NCBI RefSeq assembly: GCF_026183695.1
Contig: NZ_JAPFRD010000002.1
Coordinates: 240,279-304,278 of the forward strand
Direction: 5' to 3'
DNA from: Alteromonas aquimaris
GTDB taxonomy: Bacteria > Pseudomonadota > Gammaproteobacteria > Enterobacterales > Alteromonadaceae
Length of the DNA stretch: 64,000 nucleotides
The notes below the pieces were generated by a model, which was not told the DNA's origin, did not search any database, and saw only the letters and a program-made list of their open reading frames with translations. This document shows positions 27,498 through 35,908 of this stretch, piece after piece (within the stretch, counting starts at the first letter, position 1; each line of letters starts with the position of its first letter). The translations under genes and the position numbers were made by a program.

Positions 27498-28356
27498 CAG
27501 GCACCAATGTAACGTATGCTGATTCACTGCGTTTGCCAAGCGAACCATTTTTCAGGACTTTGGGACCAGTAAGGTACAGCGTACCGTTGTAGTATCGAAC
27601 CGACTCCAGCTGAATTTCCTGATTTTTATTGTTTAGCTTTGTTTGAGTAATGATTCGGTCACCGACAGATATGCTAAGGACACGACTGCACAGGAGTTCG
27701 CATTTTCTTTCAATTAGCTGCTCCAGTGACTCAGCTTCTTTTTCTAGCTGTTTGATCTCAATACTTACTTCAAGCGCAAGTTCATCAGTTTTTGCACTCG
27801 GGGTTGTAAAACTGGCAGCTTTGACTCCATCAATAGCGCTAGTAAGTCCCTCTAAACTATCCAGTCGTTCCCACGCGAGCTGCATTTCCCTATCTAAATT
27901 TTCTATTTCACTTATCAACGCCTTTGCTGTATCAGTAGCTAGAAATGCGAGGTTGAGTTGTTTAGCCGCTCGTTTCTCATCGGGGGTAATTGATGACAAT
28001 GGAAGTCTAGTCGAAACAAAAACGGGTGTTTTGTCAGGAGCGAAAGCCCCTGAGAAGTATATGCAATCTTTTGTGACGTGAAGATTGGAACGTATCTCCT
28101 GATATATTCGCTCAGACAGCGAACTGAACCAGTTTACGTCGTCGGAGCGAAAAGAGACTTCGTTTAAATCGTTCTCATCGATTAATGACAGTGCTTTATT
28201 AATAGTATCTATGAGGTCAACCGTGACAAATGCACTGCATAGTTTGGGGGATGGCAGCATGAATGGATACGTGGGCTTAGCGTTATTGTAAGCATTCAGC
28301 AGTTCAACATTGAGGCAAAGCAGTTTCTTCTTCAATGGCGACCTTGTTTTATTCAC
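27481..28356 (-). CDS. hypothetical coiled-coil protein
   Basis: A 291-residue protein starting at GTG 28356 inside the end of the 73-residue gene. Residues about 140-225 are acidic and helical with heptad-like spacing (LISEIENLDREMQLAWERLD and IEIKQLEKEAESLEQLIERK), so a coiled coil is likely. The last 60 residues form beta strands (ESVRYYNGTLYLTGPKVL). It may be a scaffold for the neighbouring proteins. Family unknown. Confidence 0.55.
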   Translation of the reverse strand: MNKTRSPLKKKLLCLNVELLNAYNNAKPTYPFMLPSPKLCSAFVTVDLIDTINKALSLIDENDLNEVSFRSDDVNWFSSLSERIYQEIRSNLHVTKDCIYFSGAFAPDKTPVFVSTRLPLSSITPDEKRAAKQLNLAFLATDTAKALISEIENLDREMQLAWERLDSLEGLTSAIDGVKAASFTTPSAKTDELALEVSIEIKQLEKEAESLEQLIERKCELLCSRVLSISVGDRIITQTKLNNKNQEIQLESVRYYNGTLYLTGPKVLKNGSLGKRSESAYVTLVPDDEHK

Positions 28357-28570
28357 ATGCTCGTTGTTTTTTGAGTTCAGTTAATTTACCGATTAACTCA
28401 AAGATCATTGCAGCGTCAGTTGCGTCATCTGAAAAGTCGCATTTATCACCAAAACCGAATGCTATCTTTCCGTCGCTGGTAACAACACATACCGCCAGTG
28501 CTTCACCCACTAAAGGTGTGCAGATCTGCCTGACGAGGTTTTCCTGTGTTGACTCACTCTCTGTTTCCAT
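28349..28570 (-). CDS. 73-residue acidic protein, first gene of the operon
   Basis: A small acidic protein with a GGAGC ribosome site before ATG 28570. It has a short beta segment (ALAVCVVTSDGKIAFGFG) and a C-terminal helix (DAAMIFELIGKLTELKK). Its stop overlaps the GTG of the next gene. It is the promoter-proximal gene of the minus-strand set that ends with the glycosylase-like gene. Function unknown. Confidence 0.55.
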   Translation of the reverse strand: METESESTQENLVRQICTPLVGEALAVCVVTSDGKIAFGFGDKCDFSDDATDAAMIFELIGKLTELKKQRACE

Positions 28571-28722
28571 TAGCTGCTCCGGTTAATACTTATCACTGAT
28601 TTGTCGTTGTAAAAACTAGCGTATAGGTCTATGCTAGTACTAGATCAATAAATAAGAAAATATTTTATAAATCATTACGTTAGTTAGAGGTTGGGTGGGT
28701 CTAACGCCCTGATTATATTAGC

Positions 28723-28860
28723 TTTCACAAATTTAATTTAAGAAGGCTGAGACGTGTATTGCATTAACCGTCCATATTCACAAACTTTATTTAAACACCC
28801 CTTTTCTTAGGCCCGCTGATATCAATGGGGCATTTCACAAACTTCATTCAAAACTCACAA
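28723..28860. repeat. cluster of TTCACAAACTT motifs, Tn7-like end remnant
   Basis: Three good copies of TTCACAAACTTNATTNAA and one weaker copy lie on the plus strand, with the CACA core at about 28726, 28779, 28836 and 28855. The same motif, inverted, forms the end at 37706-37765. Wide spacing of about 55 bases resembles the left end of Tn7, where TnsB sites are spread out. The expected terminal TGT is missing (TTT at 28723), so this is an old or damaged end. Confidence 0.5.
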
Positions 28861-28874
28861 TTGATCACGACAAT

Positions 28875-28934
28875 TGTAGTTGGAAACCGATCCAATCTAG
28901 TTGGAAACTGCAATTGAAGTTGGAAACCGATGTA
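28875..28934. repeat. three direct repeats of AGTTGGAAAC, possible IS end
   Basis: AGTTGGAAAC occurs three times at about 20-24-base spacing (near 28878, 28899 and 28918), with CAATTG between. A TGT at 28875 opens the array. Multiple short terminal repeats of this kind are typical of IS21-family ends, but no istAB gene is present. It may be a solo end. Confidence 0.4.
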
Positions 28935-28938
28935 GATG

Positions 28939-28970
28939 AAAGGCGAACATAATGGTTCGCCTTTCTTTTA
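28939..28970. terminator. strong intrinsic terminator hairpin
   Basis: A perfect 10-base stem AAAGGCGAAC/GTTCGCCTTT with a 6-base loop, followed by CTTTTA. No gene ends directly before it, so it was probably separated from its gene by rearrangement. Confidence 0.7.
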
Positions 28971-29153
28971 TGGTAAAAAAGTTACTTCCTAAATAAAATA
29001 AATTACCTTATAAACCGATTAGTTAAGAGTGGTAATCTGAGATGTAGTAGTGCGCGTATAGACGCTGGTCGTTAGGTATGAGGATGAGCGGCTGGTTTAG
29101 ACAAAGAGCGGACATTTGATCAATCTTTTGAGGTTTGTTGATGACAACGATTG

Positions 29154-29654
29154 TCACGTAGTTATCACCTTTTTAATAACGGGGTATAAAAGTAGGTGAA
29201 CAGTCGCTGACAATAAGGCAAGAACTAACACAAATGCGGTGGGTAATACTGCGCCAAACGCTACCGACATGCCGAATACAAATCCAAGTATATATTGCGG
29301 TTGATAAACCCTCACAATGAGAGATATAGCGAGCAATATTGGCCCAAGCCATGATACCAGTGGCTTAATATTGTTAAGAAACACTACTGATACAATTATG
29401 CCAACTAAGATCGCCGATATCCATCCGGCAATTACTTTTTTATCAAAGGGTGAAGCTGAGTATTTTTCGTGTAAACCAGTGCATATGTATGTGAGCACTG
29501 GAATTAATAGTGCTCCCCAAGCGTTGGTCAACGAAGGCATGTTTTTGTCATGCAGAATATAATGACTAGGGATTCCTCCGTTTAAAAACTGAAATGCTAA
29601 TAATAGCCAGATACCTAAACTGGCGAATAACGTCAAACCTATCTTTTTGCTCAA
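29154..29654 (-). CDS. small multi-spanning membrane protein
   Basis: A 166-residue protein with about five hydrophobic segments (for example LTLFASLGIWLLLAFQFL, VIAGWISAILVGIIVSVVFL, and two near the end). No soluble domain, transport motif or family is recognised. It stands alone in the AT-rich space after the transposon-end-like repeats, and no clear ribosome site decides the start. Confidence 0.55.
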   Translation of the reverse strand: MSKKIGLTLFASLGIWLLLAFQFLNGGIPSHYILHDKNMPSLTNAWGALLIPVLTYICTGLHEKYSASPFDKKVIAGWISAILVGIIVSVVFLNNIKPLVSWLGPILLAISLIVRVYQPQYILGFVFGMSVAFGAVLPTAFVLVLALLSATVHLLLYPVIKKVITT

Positions 29655-30286
29655 GAATACCGCTCCCGTATGCTATTTAAACTCATATTACCTTGCGGTT
29701 AGTGATACCAAATAGCAGTTTATTGTAACAAGCTTTTCCAGTAGTTACGTTTTGAAATATTGTAAGTAAGAATTTTATCAAGGTATTTTTCGCCGTAGCG
29801 AAGAGAAGGTTGTCCTTTTCTCAAGTAAATCTCTGAATAATGTGATAACGCATTATGAATGCTTCGTGTGACCGTCCGAAGTACGTACGTAGCTGACTAA
29901 AAGTAAACTCTGACAGGCAGTCCAATAGCAACGCATTTAATAACGATGTGCCATACTAATTATATTTAATACCTAAAAGATCCGTTATTATTTCCAACAG
30001 TTTCAAGATAATGCTCAGAAGTAAGAAAATCACGACAGGAACACCGTATCAATCGGAAAACTTACCTAGCTGCAATATCAACTACTCAGATTCCCGATTT
30101 GATTGTCGCAGGAATACCGCTTTCACTCTGATAGTTTGTTCTTCGATGTTGGCAAAGCAGGTGTCTACGAAAAACTTGTGACGATGGTATTTACGTTAAA
30201 AGGTTAAAAAGTATTCATAGTCTGATTCTTTTGCAAATACTTATCTGGTAAAGTTTAAAATGTAGTAATTCAGGGACGTAATAAAG
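29655..30286. other. intergenic region without recognisable gene
   Basis: About 630 AT-rich bases upstream of the lipoprotein gene. No open frame with a credible start, no RNA gene and no transposon end motif was recognised. The lipoprotein promoter must lie in the last 100 bases. Confidence 0.4.
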
Positions 30287-31837
30287 ATGAACAATAACTA
30301 CCTCTTAATATCACTTTTATTTTCTCTCGCTGTCACAGCTTGTGGTGGTGGAGGAGATACCAGCTCGGCAATACCCACAGCGGCCCCAACGCAAACTAAC
30401 AATAATGGAAATGATAATAACTCTTCTGAGGATGATAGCTCTGATGATGATTCAAGCGGGGATGACTCAACAGGCGATGACTCAACAGGCGATGATACGC
30501 CGCCACCAGCGTATACCGTAAGTGGAAAAGTCATTGACGGTTATATTTCTGGTGCAACGGTTTGGCTGGATATTAATAATAACGGTTTGTTAGATTCCGA
30601 AGAGCCGAATACCATTTCGGGTGATGAAGGAAGTTTTTCACTAGAGCTTTCCGAATCACAGCATGCTTGTACAGCTTATTCCATGCTTCGTGCGAATGTG
30701 CCTGTTGGCGCTATTGACGAAGATAATGGTGAGATTGAACGGGCATTTCAGATGGTCATAGTCCCTAACGGTATTGAACCGTTAAATGACAATAGCGTAA
30801 TTAATATCACTCCATTAACAACGGTATCCTGGAAAGGCGTTGAAAAAGAATCTGTTCCCACTGGGATCCCAGGCTGTAGCGAAATCGTAAACGACCAGTC
30901 AATAAAATCCGAATTTGTTTCTCTTCTTCGGAATGGTTCCGGAGAATATGTCAAATTGCTCAATCTTAGCGGTCCACTCAATATGGATTATATTATGGTC
31001 CCTAATGCGGAACAGCGTGAATTAGCTACAGCACTGGTCGAACTGCTTAAAAAAAACTATGCATATGAGAAGACGTTAGAAACAAAGTATCCCGATTCGA
31101 CTGCTTTCCATGTAAATTTTTATCGGCAGAATGACAGTGACGAAACCAATGCTTCTGCTGAATTGATAAGGTATTACGAAGTGATTGAAGGTAATACTTT
31201 GTATTTAAGAAAAGCAAAAATTGATGAATTGACTGACGAAGTCATCAATCAAGATTATTATCTAAATAAAACGGTTTCTGCATTCAATACGGCCCAACTA
31301 ACTACCGAGTATAGCTGGTCATTCAATGACACATATGGTTATAGTTGCAATGTCTTTGAAACACTTGAGTTCGAGAGCGAAAACGTCAGTTATTATCTTT
31401 TAAATAATGTCCAACGCAATGACTTCTCAACATTTTCACAGTGCGAGCAAGTATCATTGGCCACAGAGATTGGTGGCCATTCCTTCATAATTGAATACCA
31501 GAATGAGTCGGCCGCATTCAGTACAAGACTTTACGAAGAATACTCGCTCTCTGTACTGCCAAATTGGATAGGGCTCGAAGGAAGAGAAGACGAGTTTGAT
31601 TTAGCTGAGTTAATATCAGAATTAAGTATGTCTGGTTATGAGTTTGATGAAATCGTAATGGTACCAGTTGATATCTGGGAAAAACACAAATATGAAGATA
31701 GCACTGAAAATTTTGATTCTAGAGTGACCTCCTACAATCATTCCGGTAAATGGGAGAGAACGACAAAATTCTCTGACGGCTCGACATTAGAGGAATGTTC
31801 GTATGATGAGGGGGTTTCCTGGAAAACTTGCGATTAA
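30287..31837 (+). CDS. secreted lipoprotein with acidic repeat linker
   Basis: This 516-residue lipoprotein has the signal-lipobox LAVTACGGGGD, where the Gly run after Cys is typical of surface lipoproteins of marine gammaproteobacteria. Next comes an Asp/Ser/Thr linker with repeats of GDDST. A carboxypeptidase-regulatory or SdrB-like strand block follows (VSGKVIDGYISGATVWLDIN and NNGLLDSEEPN), which may bind calcium. The remaining 350 residues are unrecognised. It probably sits on the outer surface. A clear terminator follows at 31914. Confidence 0.7.
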   Translation: MNNNYLLISLLFSLAVTACGGGGDTSSAIPTAAPTQTNNNGNDNNSSEDDSSDDDSSGDDSTGDDSTGDDTPPPAYTVSGKVIDGYISGATVWLDINNNGLLDSEEPNTISGDEGSFSLELSESQHACTAYSMLRANVPVGAIDEDNGEIERAFQMVIVPNGIEPLNDNSVINITPLTTVSWKGVEKESVPTGIPGCSEIVNDQSIKSEFVSLLRNGSGEYVKLLNLSGPLNMDYIMVPNAEQRELATALVELLKKNYAYEKTLETKYPDSTAFHVNFYRQNDSDETNASAELIRYYEVIEGNTLYLRKAKIDELTDEVINQDYYLNKTVSAFNTAQLTTEYSWSFNDTYGYSCNVFETLEFESENVSYYLLNNVQRNDFSTFSQCEQVSLATEIGGHSFIIEYQNESAAFSTRLYEEYSLSVLPNWIGLEGREDEFDLAELISELSMSGYEFDEIVMVPVDIWEKHKYEDSTENFDSRVTSYNHSGKWERTTKFSDGSTLEECSYDEGVSWKTCD

Positions 31838-31913
31838 CTTAAATAACGATAGTTAAACGTCTATATATAAAAGGGTTGTATCTCGCTTTAGCTTCTTCTG
31901 GCAATCGTTCTAG

Positions 31914-31937
31914 AACCGCCGTGATGGCGGTTTTTTT
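31914..31937 (+). terminator. intrinsic terminator after the lipoprotein gene
   Basis: AACCGCC/GGCGGTT stem with a 5-base loop and a run of seven T, 76 bases after the lipoprotein stop. Confidence 0.85.
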
Positions 31938-32347
31938 GATCTTTAAAAGATTAGAAAATATCTGTAAACCTCCCTTAATTAGTTACACCCATAAATAGCT
32001 TCAGTTAGCATATAAAGTTAGGCATGTTCTTCGGTGCATAAGATGTGCATGTAGTCCATACAGGAAGATGAAAAATGAAAATTAGCTATATTTTTCAGCT
32101 ATCCAGTCAGATTTAACAGTCCTGCTTTGTGTTTTATGACGGGATTGCTGGGGTCTTACCAGATCTCAATTTCGTGATTATTATCCGGTTCTACCCCTTT
32201 TCACTTTCTTGTGCAAGTGGTTGAAATACTATAAGGTAACGATGGCGTTTATAATTGAAAAGTGAGCGCATAAAACAATGTTTCCAAGCGCACACATTAC
32301 CTATATTTATCTAATCGAACTGTACCAGTATTTACCTAGAGATCGTT
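31938..32347. other. upstream region of the FIST gene
   Basis: About 400 bases with no gene. It must contain the promoter of the FIST-kinase operon; no operator could be named. Confidence 0.4.
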
Positions 32348-33511
32348 ATGACTGAAGTGGCCGTAGTTCACACGAATGAGACAGACAGTGCTCTTGCGGG
32401 CAAAAAGCTGGGCTCTGAAGTTAGAGAGAAAATCAGCGGCAATCCGGACGCCCTAATCGTATTCGCGTCCCCTTTGTACGACTTTAAGTTGTTGCTCCGG
32501 AATATTGCCGTCCAATGCAACCCTACGCACATGCTCGGTTGCTCCTCTGCAGGCGAATTTTCCTCCGCTATTCCTTATGAAGGATCTGCCTGTGTTTTGG
32601 CTTTGAAGTCATCAGATATGGCTTTTTCAGTGGGTGTTGCACGTAACTTAAGCTCGGACCGCAAGCAGGCGGCGCAGAGTATTACAGCTAGCTTTATGGG
32701 TCTCGATGATCAGACCTATAACTATCGCACAGCTATGGTGTTGACTGACGCCCTAGCCGGTTTTGCCGATTCGCTCATCGAAGAAATCACATTATCTACC
32801 TCGGGAATGTACCAGCTGTTCGGCGGAGGGGCGGGTGATGATGCTCAATTTAAACGCACGCATATCTTTTATGGTGAAGAAGCCATCACCAATGCAGCTG
32901 TAGCGCTGGAAATATTATCGAACAAACCAATTGGCATCGGCGTACAACACGGATGGGAGGCTGCGAGCGCACCTATGCGCGTAACAGAGGCGGACGGCAA
33001 GCGTCTGATTAGCGTGAACGCTGTGCCTGCCATCGAGGCTTTCCAAGCTCACGCAGAGGCCACTGGACAAATTCTTGACCTTGAAAACCCCATGGCATTC
33101 TTTTTGTCGAACGTAATTGGCATTCAAGACCAAGGGGCGTACCGTCTGCGAGTGCCCTTAACTACAAATGCAGAGGGAGAGGTTTTCTGTGCCGCAGAAA
33201 TTCCCAGCGGCAGTATCATTAGCATTATGCGTACCTCCAGCATGTGCTCTGCCGAAGCAGCTGCGCAAGCCACAAAAACTGCATTAGCACAATTAGAGGA
33301 TCACCGGCCTAAGACAGCCATTTTCTTTGACTGTGTGGCGACCCGGCTGCGCACGGGTCAGGATTTTGGTTTGGAACTGGGTAAATTGGACGATTTGCTA
33401 TCCCCGGCTTCTTATGTAGGTTGCAATACTTATGGCCAAATAGCGCGGGCAGAGGGTCAGTTTGGCGGCTTTCACAATTGTACTGCGGTGATCGGTATTT
33501 TTCCGGAATGA
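32348..33511 (+). CDS. FIST N/C domain sensory protein
   Basis: This 387-residue protein has FIST-N and FIST-C domains, a ligand-sensing module often encoded beside kinases or cyclases. FIST-N features are LIVFASPLYD and MLGCSSAGEF; FIST-C features are the PIGIGVQHGW block, SGSIISIMRTSS and VGCNTYGQIA near the end. The ligand is thought to be a small molecule such as an amino acid. The stop overlaps the kinase start (ATGA), so the sensor and kinase are made together. No signal peptide; cytoplasmic. Confidence 0.85.
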   Translation: MTEVAVVHTNETDSALAGKKLGSEVREKISGNPDALIVFASPLYDFKLLLRNIAVQCNPTHMLGCSSAGEFSSAIPYEGSACVLALKSSDMAFSVGVARNLSSDRKQAAQSITASFMGLDDQTYNYRTAMVLTDALAGFADSLIEEITLSTSGMYQLFGGGAGDDAQFKRTHIFYGEEAITNAAVALEILSNKPIGIGVQHGWEAASAPMRVTEADGKRLISVNAVPAIEAFQAHAEATGQILDLENPMAFFLSNVIGIQDQGAYRLRVPLTTNAEGEVFCAAEIPSGSIISIMRTSSMCSAEAAAQATKTALAQLEDHRPKTAIFFDCVATRLRTGQDFGLELGKLDDLLSPASYVGCNTYGQIARAEGQFGGFHNCTAVIGIFPE

Positions 33512-35172
33512 AATCTTTGCAAAGCCACAGCAAACTTCAGCTAATTGCCGCGCTAGCTGTACCTTCGGAACGGCAGAGTGCAGCGCGACAACTTGCGAAG
33601 TTCTATCAAGCCGACGACCTAATAATTTTTTTTCGCGATGATCAGGTAGGGCTTTTTCTGCCGGCGCCCGGCTTCTCCCAGAAGCTGAAAGACAGCAAAG
33701 CGTGGCAACATTTTCTTGAGAACTGTCTCCACAATAGTCGCGCCACAGCTCACCTGCATTTCTCTCATTCTCCCGGGCCGGTCCAGGTATTCGGGATCCA
33801 TTATCTGGATGACATCATCATTGTATTCGTGAGTGACCAATGCGTTATCAAAAACAGTGACGAACTTTTTCAGCTCTGCCCTTTATTGGTTCATGCGTTA
33901 AGAGCCGAAAGACAATCCACGACCCTAGTCGCACAGACCAAATTGGCGCGTGATAAGGAAATGTCGGCCAACCTTCTAGCACAGTCACTTGAGAAAGCTC
34001 GTAATCGATTGGTGTCAGCACTCAGTGCAGCCCGTCAAGCCGAAGAAACTTTACGGCTGGCAGACAAGCGCAAGGACGAGTTTCTGGCAATTTTGGCGCA
34101 CGAACTGCGCAACCCCCTTGCTCCTATGGGGAATTGTATCGAACTGCTAAAGCACGCCGAAGACAATCCGCAAATTTTATCTAAAGTGCGCGAGATGATG
34201 GATAGGCAGTTAGGCCAAATGACACGCCTCATCGATGATCTGATGGACGTTTCTCGAATAACGCGCGGTAAAGTGAACCTTCAGGAACAAGCTGTGCCTC
34301 TAAAGGTGTTACTCGATTCCGCAATAGAAAGTGCCAAACCTTTTATCGATCAGCAGCAACATCGTTTGAATCTCTATATACCGGAAGACACCATAATGGT
34401 AAATGCTGACACAACCAGATTGACCCAGGTGTTTTTAAATCTGTTAAATAATGCTGCCAAATACAGTGACCCAGGTGGCAGCATTGACATAACGGTTAAT
34501 GCTGACGCCGAGGAAGTAATTATCAGTATCCAAGATTCTGGATTGGGATTGGATGCAGACGAGTTAATCTCGATTTTTGACATGTTTGTTCAAGCAGATT
34601 CCGTTGCAACTTACTCTCGAGGGGGCTTAGGTATTGGGCTCACACTGGTAAAGAAATTGGTGGAACTGCACCAGGGAAGTGTTTTTGCAAAGAGCCCAGG
34701 GCGAGGCAAAGGCAGTGAATTTGTTGTCACGCTGCCCCGCATTCAGAAAAAGCAGGGACCGAACCCCGAGAAACAAAGAAAGGCGCCTGCAACACCCTTT
34801 AAGCACCTCAAAGTTCTGGTGGTAGACGACAATGAGCCTTCTGCTCGCTCCATGTGCATGATTGCGGAATTGCTGGGGCATCAAACCCAAATTGCATTCA
34901 CCGGCGAGGAGGCGCTGGCAAAGGCTAAGCGTTTTCAGCCCCAAATTGTGTTGCTGGACATTGGTCTACCCGACATCAGCGGCTATGAAGTTTGCCGCAC
35001 ACTTCGAGCTAACCCGTTGTTCAAAGATACCGTATTTGTTGCTCAGACAGGTTGGGGGCAACCCAAAGACCAACAAATGGGCATGGAAGCAGGCTTTGAT
35101 CATTATTTGGTGAAACCTCTCGATATGAGCGAGCTTGCCCCGATTTTTGCGAGCATAGAACAAACCTCCTGA
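33508..35172 (+). CDS. hybrid sensor histidine kinase/response regulator
   Basis: The start is ATG 33508, overlapping the FIST stop, giving 554 residues. An N-terminal region of about 150 residues has no clear fold and is followed by a coiled coil. HisKA has the phospho-acceptor His at about residue 198 (LAHELRNPLAP). HATPase_c contains NLLNNAAKYSD (N box), DSGLG (G1) and GGLGIGLTLV (G2). A C-terminal receiver domain has VLVVDDNEPSA and the phospho-acceptor Asp at about 484 (LLDIGLPDISG). No membrane segment is present, so the input probably comes from the FIST partner. No output regulator lies nearby. Confidence 0.9.
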   Translation: MKSLQSHSKLQLIAALAVPSERQSAARQLAKFYQADDLIIFFRDDQVGLFLPAPGFSQKLKDSKAWQHFLENCLHNSRATAHLHFSHSPGPVQVFGIHYLDDIIIVFVSDQCVIKNSDELFQLCPLLVHALRAERQSTTLVAQTKLARDKEMSANLLAQSLEKARNRLVSALSAARQAEETLRLADKRKDEFLAILAHELRNPLAPMGNCIELLKHAEDNPQILSKVREMMDRQLGQMTRLIDDLMDVSRITRGKVNLQEQAVPLKVLLDSAIESAKPFIDQQQHRLNLYIPEDTIMVNADTTRLTQVFLNLLNNAAKYSDPGGSIDITVNADAEEVIISIQDSGLGLDADELISIFDMFVQADSVATYSRGGLGIGLTLVKKLVELHQGSVFAKSPGRGKGSEFVVTLPRIQKKQGPNPEKQRKAPATPFKHLKVLVVDDNEPSARSMCMIAELLGHQTQIAFTGEEALAKAKRFQPQIVLLDIGLPDISGYEVCRTLRANPLFKDTVFVAQTGWGQPKDQQMGMEAGFDHYLVKPLDMSELAPIFASIEQTS

Positions 35173-35263
35173 TTCAGCGAGAAATAATCGTATGCTAACC
35201 GCACGTCCCAGACGTTGCGAGACACTTTTAATAGTTACAATGTAACTTCAAACAGAGGTGTTT

Positions 35264-35503
35264 ATGACCAAAGGCAAACGATATACCGAAGAGTTTAAGG
35301 TTGAAGCAGTAAAGCAAATTACTGAACGTGGTTATTCAGTTCAGGAAGTCGCGGAGCGGGCTGGGATTTCGACTAAATCGCTCTATCACTGGCGAAGCCA
35401 ATTGAGTGGAAATAAAGTCACTCGCCAATCATCGGATGATGCAGTTCGCATAGCCAAGTTAGAAGCTGAGTTAGAGCGGGTCACGCAGGAGCGGGACATA
35501 TAA
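35264..35503 (+). pseudogene. IS3-family OrfA, truncated
   Basis: A 79-residue start of an IS3-family orfA: GKRYTEEFKVEAVKQITERG, then AERAGISTKSLYHWRSQLSG and a leucine-zipper-like end (LEAELERVTQERDI). ATG 35264 has AGAGG upstream. The frame stops at the A-run, where intact copies continue or frameshift into orfB; no orfB follows. It is an insertion-sequence relic. Confidence 0.75.
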
Positions 35504-35532
35504 AAAAAGACGCTTTTTTTAACCAGGCATTG

Positions 35533-35670
35533 TCATTTTTTAGCTGTTTTACTTGAGATCCCAGTTCTTGCATCCATCGCAATAGCAACTTGTTTAACTT
35601 GATAACCCTGTCTGATAACCAGTTCAACACGCTCTTGTTTGATCTCAGGCGTAAAGGATTTACGACTCAC
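35533..35670 (-). pseudogene. second IS3-family OrfA fragment, inverted
   Basis: The minus strand from GTG 35670 encodes SRKSFTPEIKQERVELVIRQ and GYQVKQVAIAMD, the start of a different IS3-family orfA, then shifts frame and stops. A possible left IS end with TGTAAGGGTC lies at about 35728-35737. It faces the other fragment head to head across an A/T palindrome at 35502-35520. Confidence 0.65.
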
Positions 35671-35908
35671 AATGACCTCGTTAGTTTTGCTTATGATACC
35701 TCTAACAAGGTGTCTTGGATAATTAGACCCTTACATCTGTATAAACCTTTATGGTGGAATTTATAGGATGGCTCCTACAATTTCCCGAAATAAAAAATTT
35801 TTGGTCTAAACTGTTGCTTTAGAAGCGCCATATATCCGCGGCAAAAAATGCTGGTAGTCTTTTATTAACGTTTCCTAAATCGATAACCTGAAACGACAAG
35901 GAAGCAAT

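Noticed and set aside
28875..28934. Three regularly spaced repeats as a short CRISPR array
   Set aside because: The units are only 10 bases long with no proper spacers, and no cas gene is present.
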